Assembly (NCBI GenBank): GCA_964353855.1
Contig: CAYGWX010000007.1
Location: 10,282 to 74,281 of the forward strand
Source: CAYGWX01 sp964353855 [NCBI: uncultured bacterium]
Lineage (GTDB): Bacteria; Edwardsbacteria; CAYGWX01
Length of the DNA stretch: 64,000 nt
Reading direction: 5' to 3'
In this document: positions 37,710 to 45,264 of the stretch, piece after piece
How the letters are laid out: each line of letters starts with the position of its first letter
Numbering within the stretch: the first letter of the stretch is position 1
The notes under the pieces: model-generated
Databases searched by the model: none
Told to the model about the DNA's origin: nothing
Seen by the model: only the letters and a program-made list of their open reading frames with translations
Program-made: the position numbers and the translations under genes

Positions 37710-37741
37710 TATAAGCGTGAACCATTCCAAGGTCTTAGCAC

Positions 37742-37895
37742 CACTTCCCGCCAATCTCTCGCCCTGTTCCGGCCAATTTCCCATTATGTTCCCACTATGT
37801 TCCCGCTATGTTCCCGCCATGTTCTCGCTATGTTCTCGCTATGTTCTCGCCGTGTTCCCGCCGTGTTCTCGCCGTGTTCTCGCTATCTTCCCGCT
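37742..37895. repeat. 11-bp degenerate tandem array (14 units)
   Basis: Fourteen back-to-back 11-mers with consensus ATGTTCCCGCC (complement GGCGGGAACAT) keep perfect 11-bp phase over 154 bp between converging guaB and the 38039 gene. The middle units are nearly identical and the outer ones decay. Nothing else was recognised in the 37710-38038 gap. Confidence 0.85.
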
Positions 37896-38038
37896 AATTG
37901 TTCTGGCACCAATAGAGTACCGATGGAGATCTCAGGCTGCAGTCTGTTAAATAAAGTAACCTATTGGTAAAAAAGGAGTTAAAATAAACAGAGGCAGCAT
38001 CACACCGCCTCTGTTAAGGTTCAAGGAAGAAGCAAGGA

Positions 38039-40189
38039 CTATCTTAACTTAATAATCCTCAATGGCTTAGCATCCTTCCCCTCGGGTCTGAGAAAGTAAA
38101 CCCCGGCCGCCATCCCCTCCCCGACCCGGTCGCCCCGGTATTTACCCACCAGCCTGCCGGAGATGTCGTAGAGCACAAAGCGTTCGGTGGAGTGGCCGGG
38201 GATAGAGGTGAAGGAGGTAAAGGGGTTGGGGGTTGACTTAATTGCGTGTTCTGACCTCTGACCTCTAACCTCTGCTTTTTCTTCTTCTACCCAGACTCCT
38301 CCACCATCGGTAGTCTTTATGATCGTACCGTAGTATCCAACAGCATAGCCGGTCAGCGAATTTATCGGGAAATCAACGGACATAAGGTGGTTATCTGTGC
38401 ATGAAAGCTGGTTGGCCCAAGTATTGCCCCCATCCGTGGTCTTCAGGGTGATGCCACCGATCCCCACGGAATAACCCGTCTGAGCATCCGCAGGAAAATC
38501 TATGGAAATCAAATCCCAGATGTCCGAGGAGGTTTGGATAACCCAGGACTCGCCCCCATCTGTGGTCTTCAGGACGGTCCTCATTTCCCCTGAAATATAG
38601 CCGGTGGTCGCATCCGAAGGGAATGAGACACCATGAAGAAACCTGGATGTCGGCGAAGGTTTGGACACCCAGCTGGCACCCCCATTCGTGGTCTTAAAGA
38701 TTGTCCCTCCATTACCAACCACATAACCGGTCTGGTCATTCGCCGGAAAGCAGATGGAAGAGAGCCAGTTCCCTGTCGAGGGCAGGGCAAACCAACTCCC
38801 CCCGCCGTCCGTAGTCTTCAAGATGGTCCCGAACTGGCCCGCAGCATAGCCGGTCTGGGAAACCAAAGGGAATTGGATAGCGTAAAGGTCATAGGGCGTT
38901 CCAGAAACCTGGCTCATCCAGCTCCCGCCCCCGTCGGTCGTCTTGGCGATGTAACCGGCGTATCCGGCGAGGTAACCCGTGACGGGATTCTCCGGAAAGT
39001 TGATCGAGCGTACTGTTTGGGGAAGGCTCGCTGACTGAATCGCCCAGTTCGAACCGCTGTTTGTTGTCTTCATGATAACCCCAGGCCCCATATCACTGCC
39101 CACGGCATAACCGGTGACGGCATCCACTGGGAAATGAACCGAATAAAAGTCAAAGTCCGGTCCCCGGGTCAGGTTCGACCACGTGGTCCCGCCGTCCGTG
39201 GTCTTGAACACAGCCCCACCGGACCCCGCGGCGTAGCCCGTAGAAGCATCCACAGGGAAGTGAACGGTATAAAGAAAACGGGAGGTATCCGGGATCTGGC
39301 AGGACCAGTTCCGCCCGCCATCGGTCGTCCTCAGGATAACCCCCAACATCCCTACAGCGAAACCGGTCTGGTCGTCCACTGGAAAATCAACGGCCCTAAG
39401 GGGAAACGGTGTGCCTGAGTTTTGAGGCGTCCACAAAGCACCACCATCGGTGGTCTTTAGAATAGTATCGCTCTGACCTATAACATAGCCGGTTTGGGCA
39501 TTCAGGGGGAAGCAGACAGCTCGAAGATCTCTGGAAATGCCCGGATCCTGGCTTACCCACGTCACCCCACCCGTTGTTGTTTTCATAATAATACCTTGGC
39601 TGCCATTAAACCCAACAACATAGCCGGTGTCAGCATTTAAAGGGAATTGTACAGAAGAAAGACAGCCCAAGGTATCGCTGTTTAGGGTTATCCAAGTTGT
39701 GCCTCCATTAGTGGTTTTTATTATAGTACTGTAACTACCAACAGCGTAACCCGTTATAACATCTGCCGGGAAATGGACGGACCATAACCGTCGTCTTGTA
39801 CCCGAGGTCTGGCTTGACCACGACATCCCTCCGTCTGTGGTCTTTAATACTGTACCTGTGTCGCCAACAGCATAACCGGTTTGAGCATCAATTGGGAAAT
39901 GGACCGACCCAAGAATGTTCGTTGTGCCCGAGGGCTGGAACGACCAGGTCACTCCTCCATCCGTAGTCTTCATGATAGTCCCGTGACTCCCGACGGCGTA
40001 GCCAGTAGACTGATCGAGAAAACAAACCGACCCAAGCAAATTCCCCGTGGGCAGGGGGTTCTGCCAGAACCAGCCGGCGTGAACGGTGGCGGGGGAGCAG
40101 AGGAGCAGGGGGGCAAGGGAGAGAAGAGACAACGTAAGGCGTAAGGCGTGAGGCGTGAGGCGGAAAGACAAAGGAATGAACGACTTCAT
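38039..40189 (-). CDS. Exported Ycf48/BNR-type 14-repeat protein with sorting domain
   Basis: This is a 716-residue secreted protein. After a signal peptide (SLLSLAPLLLCSPATVHA) come 14 repeats of ~42 residues, each reading approximately LxSVxFPxDAxTGYAVGxxGTIxKTTDGGxTW. These are Asp-box/Ycf48-like beta-propeller blades, enough for two seven-bladed propellers. The C-terminus is a sorting domain (KSTPNPFTSFTSIPG, FVLYDISGRLVGKYRG, ending GKDAKPLRIIKL). The domain is joined by a linker (EKAEVRGQRSEH) encoded by 7-bp repeats, and the signal peptide also contains 7-bp repeats. Probably a surface-exposed binding protein; no catalytic residues are seen. Confidence 0.78.
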   Translation of the reverse strand: MKSFIPLSFRLTPHALRLTLSLLSLAPLLLCSPATVHAGWFWQNPLPTGNLLGSVCFLDQSTGYAVGSHGTIMKTTDGGVTWSFQPSGTTNILGSVHFPIDAQTGYAVGDTGTVLKTTDGGMSWSSQTSGTRRRLWSVHFPADVITGYAVGSYSTIIKTTNGGTTWITLNSDTLGCLSSVQFPLNADTGYVVGFNGSQGIIMKTTTGGVTWVSQDPGISRDLRAVCFPLNAQTGYVIGQSDTILKTTDGGALWTPQNSGTPFPLRAVDFPVDDQTGFAVGMLGVILRTTDGGRNWSCQIPDTSRFLYTVHFPVDASTGYAAGSGGAVFKTTDGGTTWSNLTRGPDFDFYSVHFPVDAVTGYAVGSDMGPGVIMKTTNSGSNWAIQSASLPQTVRSINFPENPVTGYLAGYAGYIAKTTDGGGSWMSQVSGTPYDLYAIQFPLVSQTGYAAGQFGTILKTTDGGGSWFALPSTGNWLSSICFPANDQTGYVVGNGGTIFKTTNGGASWVSKPSPTSRFLHGVSFPSDATTGYISGEMRTVLKTTDGGESWVIQTSSDIWDLISIDFPADAQTGYSVGIGGITLKTTDGGNTWANQLSCTDNHLMSVDFPINSLTGYAVGYYGTIIKTTDGGGVWVEEEKAEVRGQRSEHAIKSTPNPFTSFTSIPGHSTERFVLYDISGRLVGKYRGDRVGEGMAAGVYFLRPEGKDAKPLRIIKLR
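38249..38276. repeat. 7-bp tandem array in linker codons
   Basis: Four heptamers of CTCTGAC type (TTCTGAC, CTCTGAC, CTCTAAC, CTCTGCT) sit just before the sorting-domain codons of the 38039 gene. Confidence 0.55.
40132..40159. repeat. 7-bp tandem array inside signal-peptide codons
   Basis: Four heptamers, ACGTAAG, GCGTAAG, GCGTGAG and GCGTGAG on the plus strand, encode the TPHALRLT part of the 38039 gene's signal peptide. Confidence 0.65.
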
Positions 40190-40225
40190 GGTAATCCTCC
40201 CCCGTTAGAGGTTAACCCGACAAAG

Positions 40226-40257
40226 GTAAAGGAGGGCTCTTTCGGGGAGCCCTCCTT
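40226..40257 (-). terminator. Terminator of the lamin-tail gene
   Basis: An 11-bp stem AAGGAGGGCTC/GAGCCCTCCTT. On the minus strand it is followed by TACCTTTGTC. It lies 30 bases after the stop. Confidence 0.65.
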
Positions 40258-40286
40258 ATTGAATTCTCGCTCTCCCGGAGCCTAAC

Positions 40287-40973
40287 CTACATGAACATCT
40301 GGTGCCACTTCTCGGAATACAGCGCCTTGATCTTCCCCCAGGTCGTCGGCGCGATCTGCCCGGTTCCGGGCGGAGGGTTTCCCTCCCCAGGCGTGGCCTT
40401 GGTGAAATCCTTCCAGTCTCCCACCGCCCCTGAGCCCGCGCCATCCGGATAACGCCCCAGGACATGCGTCGGGCCCACGATCGCCACCCCGGGGTTCCAG
40501 GAAATCAAGGAGATGTTCATCCAGGACGGGTCCACGTTCCCCCAGTTCAGCTTGTCCACCACAGCCCCGGAGCCGTCCTTCAAGCACAGCAGGTCGCCCA
40601 CATGGGCCTGGTCAAAATAGCCGTCCTGGAGCCCGCTCCCGATCGTCCCGTCCGGAAGCGAAACCAGGGTGCCGGTGAATGTCGTGTTGTTCTGACGGAA
40701 GGCCGGCTCATTGGCCGCCACGACCACGAAACCCTTGGCCGGGAGCGTAACGGTCGGAAGGACATCGCTCCCGTCGCGGTTCCAGACAGTCCAGCCGTCC
40801 AGGGTCACGGGACTCGCGGAACTGTTGTAAATCTCGAACCACTGGTAGGCCGTCTTGTTCACGGACTGCCGGGGATTGGCCTGCACCTCGTTCACGGTGA
40901 TGGCACCGGCCATCGCCAAGCCCGGAAGCAGAAGAAGCACAAGCAAAGACGAAAGCATTAATTTATGGCTCAT
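40287..40973 (-). CDS. Exported lamin-tail-domain protein
   Basis: This is a 228-residue secreted protein. Signal peptide MLSSLLVLLLLPGLAMA, then an Ig-like lamin tail domain (LTD): ITVNEVQANPRQSVNKTAYQ, WFEIYNSSASPVTLDGWTV, then WNRDGSDVLPTVTLPAKGF and VVVAANEPAF. The LTD signature is E-x-x-A/V-N-P followed by E-x-Y-N and L-x-G-W. Bacterial LTD proteins are exported and often associated with nucleases or cell-surface structures, but the C-terminal ~70 residues here show no known enzyme motif and no sorting domain. The second ATG (40973) is chosen because AGGGAGGG lies seven bases before it. It has its own promoter and terminator. Confidence 0.75.
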   Translation of the reverse strand: MSHKLMLSSLLVLLLLPGLAMAGAITVNEVQANPRQSVNKTAYQWFEIYNSSASPVTLDGWTVWNRDGSDVLPTVTLPAKGFVVVAANEPAFRQNNTTFTGTLVSLPDGTIGSGLQDGYFDQAHVGDLLCLKDGSGAVVDKLNWGNVDPSWMNISLISWNPGVAIVGPTHVLGRYPDGAGSGAVGDWKDFTKATPGEGNPPPGTGQIAPTTWGKIKALYSEKWHQMFM

Positions 40974-41022
40974 AGGCATCCCTCCCTAATCCACTTTGGA
41001 AAACCCTTTTTACACACTTAAT

Positions 41023-41051
41023 ATGATACCAAAAAACCCCGGGTTTGTCAA
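41023..41051 (-). promoter_or_regulatory. Promoter of the lamin-tail gene
   Basis: Minus strand TTGACA, 17-bp spacer beginning AACCCGGGG and ending TTTTTTGG, TATCAT. Leader about 40 bases. Confidence 0.75.
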
Positions 41052-41101
41052 GGGGGTCTGCAAAAATATTTTAAAATATTGATTTTGGATTGCCGAAACG
41101 T

Positions 41102-42034
41102 CTAATGGGGGTTCGCCTCCAGGAACCGCTCAGCATCTATAGCCGCCATGCACCCGGTCCCGGCCGCGCTCACCGCCTGGCGGTAGACCCAGTCCTGCAC
41201 ATCCCCGCAGGCGAAGACGCCAGGGACCGAAGTCTTGGTCCCGTCGCGGGTCAGGAGGTAGCCCGTCTCGTTCATCGCCAGCTGACCCTTGAAGATCGCG
41301 GAGTTCGGCTCGTGCCCGATGGCCATGAACACCCCCTGGCAGGGGTGCTCCGCGACTGCGCCGGTCTTCACGTTCCGGAGCATCACCCCACGCACCCCTT
41401 CCTCTGGCGTGCCCAGGATCTCCGCGATGGTCGAATCCCAGGCAAAGGATATCTTGGGATTGGCGAAGGCCCGGTCCTGCATCGCCTTGGAGGCGCGGAG
41501 CTTGTCCCGCCGGTGCACCACTGTCAGCTTGGAGGCGAAATGGGTCAGATAGGTTGCCTCCTCCAGGGCCGTGTCCCCGCCCCCGACCACGACCAGCTCC
41601 TTGCCTTTGAAGAAGAACCCGTCGCAGGTCGCGCAGGCCGAGACCCCGCGGCCCATCAACCGCTTCTCGGACTCCAGGCCCAGCCACTTGGCTTTGGCCC
41701 CGGTGGCGATGATCAGGGTTTCGGAGGAGATCTCCTCGCCCTCGGCATCGAGCTTAAAGGGCCGCCGGGACAGGTCCGCCCGGCCCGCCTCGCGCTGCAG
41801 GAACTCAGTCCCGAACCGCTCGGCCTGACGCTTCATGATGGCCATCAGCTCCGGGCCCGGGATGCCGTGCTCGAAACCCGGAAAGTTCTCCACCTCGGTC
41901 GTGATGGTCAGCTGGCCCCCGGGCTGGACGCCTTCCAGGACCAGGGGCCCGAGGTTCGCTCTCGCCGCGTAGATCGCCGCGGTCAGCCCGGCCGGGCCGG
42001 AACCTAAGATAATGACCTTGTGATGCCTGGCCAC
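41102..42034 (-). CDS. trxB: Thioredoxin reductase
   Basis: FAD/NADPH-dependent enzyme that keeps thioredoxin reduced. The 310-residue protein has the FAD-binding [18 protein letters not shown] at residues 11-28, the NADPH-domain redox pair CATC at 134-137 ([10 protein letters not shown]), [13 protein letters not shown] for NADPH binding, and the C-terminal [17 protein letters not shown]. This is the low-molecular-weight bacterial type. GTG start with AGGAGGG upstream. It is monocistronic, with an extended -10 promoter. Confidence 0.93.
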   Translation of the reverse strand: MARHHKVIILGSGPAGLTAAIYAARANLGPLVLEGVQPGGQLTITTEVENFPGFEHGIPGPELMAIMKRQAERFGTEFLQREAGRADLSRRPFKLDAEGEEISSETLIIATGAKAKWLGLESEKRLMGRGVSACATCDGFFFKGKELVVVGGGDTALEEATYLTHFASKLTVVHRRDKLRASKAMQDRAFANPKISFAWDSTIAEILGTPEEGVRGVMLRNVKTGAVAEHPCQGVFMAIGHEPNSAIFKGQLAMNETGYLLTRDGTKTSVPGVFACGDVQDWVYRQAVSAAGTGCMAAIDAERFLEANPH

Positions 42035-42083
42035 GAACCCTCCTTCAACAAATCAGTGTAAAAACCCTTGCCCTGATTGCCCC

Positions 42084-42113
42084 AGTATACCATATCCTTT
42101 TCCGAGGCTTCAA
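42084..42113 (-). promoter_or_regulatory. Promoter of trxB
   Basis: Minus strand TTGAAG, 18-bp spacer ending TGG, TATACT (extended -10 TGGTATACT). Confidence 0.65.
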
Positions 42114-42127
42114 GGATGGATCCGGAT

Positions 42128-42156
42128 GCTAAAAAGGCGGCCTGAAAAAGACCGCC
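42128..42156 (-). terminator. Terminator of the 42181 gene
   Basis: Stem GGCGGxC/GxCCGCC around TTTTTCA. On the minus strand it is followed directly by TTTTTAGC. Confidence 0.7.
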
Positions 42157-42180
42157 GGGATGAAGACTCTCCAGTCCATT

Positions 42181-42747
42181 TTAAAGCTCCAGCTTCAAAT
42201 CCTCGTAGCCCGTGGCCTGAGCCATGGCATTCACGAAGGCCAGGGCGCAGGCCCCCAGGAAGGGTCCCATGTCCGCCCCCTCCCCGTCCGGGGCCACGAT
42301 CTCGGAAGAGGTCTCGTACTGGTGCTCCTCGCACTCCCAGACCTTGCAGGTCACGCGCCAGCGCACCCGGCCGCAGGACAGCTTCTCCGGCTCGGCCTGG
42401 ACGATCTCCGCAGGGAACTCGAAGAGCTCGGACAGGAGCCAAGCCCAGGCCAGGTGTCTGAGCCACCGGGGCGTCCCTTCCTGGAACTCGATGGAGGCCT
42501 TGACCGCCTGCCAGACCTTCTGCTCCCGCTTTTTGACCTCGGCGTCGGCCTGGGCCAGCTGAGGGGATTTCTTGAACCCTCCCTCCTTGTCCCCGGGCTC
42601 GCCCTCGGCCTCCCAGATCATGTTCGCCGCATCCTGGGCCTTCCACAGGACCTCCGCCTGCTGGCGCAGGTAGCCCATGGGCACGCCCACCAGGGTCTGC
42701 CCCAACAGGGGAAGGAACATCTGGAAACCGAGGTTTTCTCCTGACAT
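42181..42747 (-). CDS. Hypothetical soluble protein, 188 residues
   Basis: No family recognised. The N-terminal half is helical (LRQQAEVLWKAQDAANMIWE) with a Lys/Glu-rich charged stretch (DAEVKKREQKVWQAVKASIE). The C-terminal half contains LSCGRVRWRVTCKVWECEEH, a short strand-rich region with three cysteines and a histidine that could bind a metal or form disulfides. GADMGPFLGACALAFVNAMA follows. No signal peptide or membrane helix, so probably cytoplasmic. ATG start with GGAGAG upstream; own terminator, so monocistronic. The C-terminal AFVNAMAQATGYEDLKLEL resembles small L-2-amino-thiazoline-4-carboxylic acid hydrolase-like domains, a weak similarity that I do not rely on. Confidence 0.5.
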   Translation of the reverse strand: MSGENLGFQMFLPLLGQTLVGVPMGYLRQQAEVLWKAQDAANMIWEAEGEPGDKEGGFKKSPQLAQADAEVKKREQKVWQAVKASIEFQEGTPRWLRHLAWAWLLSELFEFPAEIVQAEPEKLSCGRVRWRVTCKVWECEEHQYETSSEIVAPDGEGADMGPFLGACALAFVNAMAQATGYEDLKLEL

Positions 42748-42781
42748 CGTCTCTCCTGCTCCGCGTGGATCCTTTAAGAAT

Positions 42782-42811
42782 AGTTTAATCCAGAGCCCGG
42801 GGAAAAGTCAA
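42782..42811 (-). promoter_or_regulatory. Possible promoter of the 42181 gene
   Basis: Minus strand TTGACT, 18-bp spacer with CCCCGGG, TAAACT. The -10 is weak. Confidence 0.4.
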
Positions 42812-42818
42812 GGGGGCC

Positions 42819-42844
42819 GGGGGCATCCCGAACGGGATGCCCCC
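42819..42844 (-). terminator. Terminator of the 42858 gene
   Basis: A 12-bp perfect stem GGGGGCATCCCG/CGGGATGCCCCC with an AA loop. On the minus strand it is followed by CCCTTGACTTTTCC, a weak U tract that overlaps the next promoter. Confidence 0.65.
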
Positions 42845-42857
42845 TAAGCCACCCCGC

Positions 42858-43241
42858 TCAGGTTTGCGGAGGGGAGGATATCCGCTTGATGTCCTCCAGG
42901 ATCTGGTCCAGTTCCTCGCTGGTGAGCTTGCCGTCCTGCATCGCGTTTCCAATCCCGCTCCCGACCGGACCCAGGGCCTCGGGCTTCACCTTGCCCTCCT
43001 TCATCCCCTGCTCCAGGCCTTTGAAGGTTTCCTCGACCTTTCCCCGATCATAATCCGCGGGCAGGTTCTTCTCGATCTGCCCCTTGAGGGCTTTCAAAGC
43101 CACACCGGTAGCCAATTCCTTGCCATGGCTTTGAATGTACCTATAACCGAAGTAGGTCCCTACGCAGGCCAGAAGTACGACGACCAGAAAAACTATCAGG
43201 ATCCACTTCCATACCCCTCCCCGATCACTTCTCATCAACAT
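42858..43241 (-). CDS. Small single-span membrane protein
   Basis: This is a 127-residue protein of unknown function. A short basic N-terminus (MLMRSDRGGVWK) is followed by one transmembrane helix (WILIVFLVVVLLACVGTYFG). A soluble, charged helical domain follows, with GKELATGVALKALKGQIEKN, EETFKGLEQGMKEGKVKPEA and GKLTSEELDQILEDIKRI; the last resembles an EF-hand-like or SHOCT-like short helical hairpin. The ATG at 43241 has AAAGGAGAA upstream and is preferred over the longer open frame to 43283, which overlaps a heptad repeat. Divergent from the MATE gene. Confidence 0.55.
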   Translation of the reverse strand: MLMRSDRGGVWKWILIVFLVVVLLACVGTYFGYRYIQSHGKELATGVALKALKGQIEKNLPADYDRGKVEETFKGLEQGMKEGKVKPEALGPVGSGIGNAMQDGKLTSEELDQILEDIKRISSPPQT

Positions 43242-43269
43242 GGTTCTCCTTTCGTTTAATGTTTTCCCG

Positions 43270-43290
43270 CTCTTACGCCTCACGTCTCAC
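43270..43290. repeat. 7-bp tandem array (3 units)
   Basis: CTCTTAC, GCCTCAC and GTCTCAC lie between the divergent 43241 and MATE genes and use the same CTCAC core as the arrays at 13142, 40132 and 53529. Confidence 0.45.
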
Positions 43291-43347
43291 CCCCGGCGAC
43301 AGACCCGACCCTTGCCCCTTCCTCCAGGTTTGTGTTAATCTATTAGG

Positions 43348-44691
43348 ATGATACCCCGAAAGCAGCCCGACCTCACTACCGGGCGGATTACTCCGACCAT
43401 CATCAGGCTGGCCTGGCCGGTCGTGGCCTCCATGTTCCTGGAGACAGCCTTCCACGTGGCTAACGCCTTCTGGATGGGCCACTTCTCGGCCGAAGCCATG
43501 GCCTCGGTCATTACCTCAGGGTTCATCATCTGGCTCGTCTTCTCGCTCTTCGGCGTGGTCGGGACCGGCACGAACGCCATGATCGCCCGCTTCATCGGGG
43601 CCCGGGACGAGCCCATGGCCGCGAAGGTCGCTGGTCAGGCCCTCTTGTTCGGCACGACCTTCTCTCTGGGCATCGCCCTCCTGGGCATCGGGATCCGCCC
43701 CCACATCTTCCGGCTCATGGGCACGGCTCCCGAGGTCACTTCCTACGGGATGACCTACCTGCTGATCATCTTCGCTGCCGTGCCCCTGTTCGCGGTCTGC
43801 GAGGTCTTTGCCTCGATGTTCCGGGCCTGCGGGGACACCAAGACCCCCTTGATTTCCTTCGCCCTGGGGACCGGGCTGAACCTCCTGCTCGATCCCCTCT
43901 TGATCTTCGGGGTCGGCCCCTTCCCCAGGCTCGCGGTCGCCGGCGCCGGGATCGCTACACTGGCCAACGCCCTTCTGTCCCTGGCCTTGCTGCTCTGGTT
44001 CCTCAAGCGCAAGCCCGTCCCGTTCAAGCCGACCTGGCGTTTCGACCCCGGGCTCATCTGGCGGATCGCCCGGATCGGGATTCCGGCCTCCATCTCCGGA
44101 ATCCTCTTCTCCATCGTCTACGTCTTCCTGACTCGGATCACCTCCGCGTTCGGGACCGAAGCCCTGGCCGCGCTGGGCATCGGGAACCGCATCGAGTCCA
44201 TCAACTACATGGCCTCCTTCGGGTTCGAGATGGCCACGGCCACGATGGTGGGACAGAACCTCGGGGCCAAGAAGCCGGAGCGCTCCGAGAAGAGCGCCTG
44301 GCGGTCCACCCAGATCATCGTCGCCCTGACCGGATTGACCAGCCTCTTCATGTACATCTTCTCGCACCAGATCGCGTCCTGGTTCACCCCGGACCCCCGG
44401 GTCATCCCTCTGGCCGCGTCCTACGCCCGGATCATCGCCTTCTCACAGATCTTCATGGGCATCGAGATCGTGCTTTCCGGAGGGTTCAGCGGGGCCGGGG
44501 ACACCCTGCCGCCGATGCTCATCACCGGCCCTCTGTCCCTGCTTCGCCTGCCGGTGGCCCTGGTCCTGGCCTCTTTCTTTCACCTCCGCTCCGACGCCGT
44601 GTGGTGGGCCATCTCCTCAACCTCCATCGCCAAGGGCACCTTGATGGCCCTCTGGTTCAAGGCCGGACGCTGGAAGAAGAAGGAGGTGTGA
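43348..44691 (+). CDS. MATE-family multidrug/cation efflux transporter
   Basis: This is a 447-residue integral membrane protein with 12 predicted helices in two homologous halves. The first half has ITPTIIRLAWPVVASMFLET and GVVGTGTNAMIARFIGARDE; the second has RIARIGIPASISGILFSIVY and GFEMATATMVGQNLGAKKPE. These paired segments (Pro-Ala-x2 near the first helix of each half, and A-x2-Q/R-x-x-G-A) are typical of NorM/DinF-type MATE proteins, which export organic cations or drugs in exchange for Na+ or H+. Substrate not predictable. ATG start; a weak promoter (TTGCCC, 17 bp, TAATCT) ends 8 bases upstream, suggesting a nearly leaderless transcript. Converges with gmhB. Confidence 0.9.
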   Translation: MIPRKQPDLTTGRITPTIIRLAWPVVASMFLETAFHVANAFWMGHFSAEAMASVITSGFIIWLVFSLFGVVGTGTNAMIARFIGARDEPMAAKVAGQALLFGTTFSLGIALLGIGIRPHIFRLMGTAPEVTSYGMTYLLIIFAAVPLFAVCEVFASMFRACGDTKTPLISFALGTGLNLLLDPLLIFGVGPFPRLAVAGAGIATLANALLSLALLLWFLKRKPVPFKPTWRFDPGLIWRIARIGIPASISGILFSIVYVFLTRITSAFGTEALAALGIGNRIESINYMASFGFEMATATMVGQNLGAKKPERSEKSAWRSTQIIVALTGLTSLFMYIFSHQIASWFTPDPRVIPLAASYARIIAFSQIFMGIEIVLSGGFSGAGDTLPPMLITGPLSLLRLPVALVLASFFHLRSDAVWWAISSTSIAKGTLMALWFKAGRWKKKEV

Positions 44692-44700
44692 GGAAGGCTT

Positions 44701-45264
44701 TCAAGATCCTCTTTTTATATCTTCCAGGATCCACTCCACGGCCACCAAGAGGTCGCGAGCAACGAAATCCGGCTGGACCGCCCACGAAGCGACCTCTTTT
44801 CTCTGGCTCTGTCCGGTCAGCACGATGATCCCCTTTCCTCCCGCATTCCTCCCCATTTCCGCGTCCGAAGGCTTGTCCCCCACCACATAGGAGCATGAGA
44901 GGTCTGTTCCCCAATCCCGAACAGCCTTTGTAAGCATTCCCAACTTCGGCTTGCGACAGTCGCATCCCTCCTCGGGAGCATGCGGGCAATAATAGAAATC
45001 CTGCACTTTTGCTCCCTGCTCTGCGAGTTGCTGTCTTATCTCCTCATTGACTGCTTTCACATCATCTGCGGTATAATACCCTCTTCCAACTCCTGACTGG
45101 TTAGAAATAATGAACACCGGTATTCCGGCCTGATTCAATTCTCGTATCGCTTCTACAACACCGGGCAGGAGCTTCACGTCCTCGGGTTTGGCCACAAACC
45201 CGTAATCCACGTTCACGGTCCCGTCCCGGTCAAGGAAAACGGCCGTCCCTTTTCTCTCGCTCAA
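44701..45264 (-). CDS. gmhB: D-glycero-D-manno-heptose 1,7-bisphosphate phosphatase
   Basis: Removes the C7 phosphate in ADP-heptose synthesis. The 187-residue HAD-family protein begins with the catalytic AVFLDRDGTVNVDYG. It has FIISNQSGVGRGYY (motif II with the Ser/Thr of ISNQSG), the zinc-binding loop YYCPHAPEEGCDCRKPKLGM and motif IV VVGDKPSDAEMGRNAGGKG. The Zn loop separates it from histidinol phosphatases of related fold. It starts with TTG, overlapping the stop of the preceding heptosyltransferase (TTGA). It ends the minus-strand cluster with two heptosyltransferases, a coherent LPS inner-core locus. Confidence 0.92.
   Translation of the reverse strand: MSERKGTAVFLDRDGTVNVDYGFVAKPEDVKLLPGVVEAIRELNQAGIPVFIISNQSGVGRGYYTADDVKAVNEEIRQQLAEQGAKVQDFYYCPHAPEEGCDCRKPKLGMLTKAVRDWGTDLSCSYVVGDKPSDAEMGRNAGGKGIIVLTGQSQRKEVASWAVQPDFVARDLLVAVEWILEDIKRGS

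Noticed and set aside
37742-37895. CRISPR array
   Set aside because: There are no constant repeats separated by unique spacers; the whole sequence is 11-bp units, and no cas genes are present.
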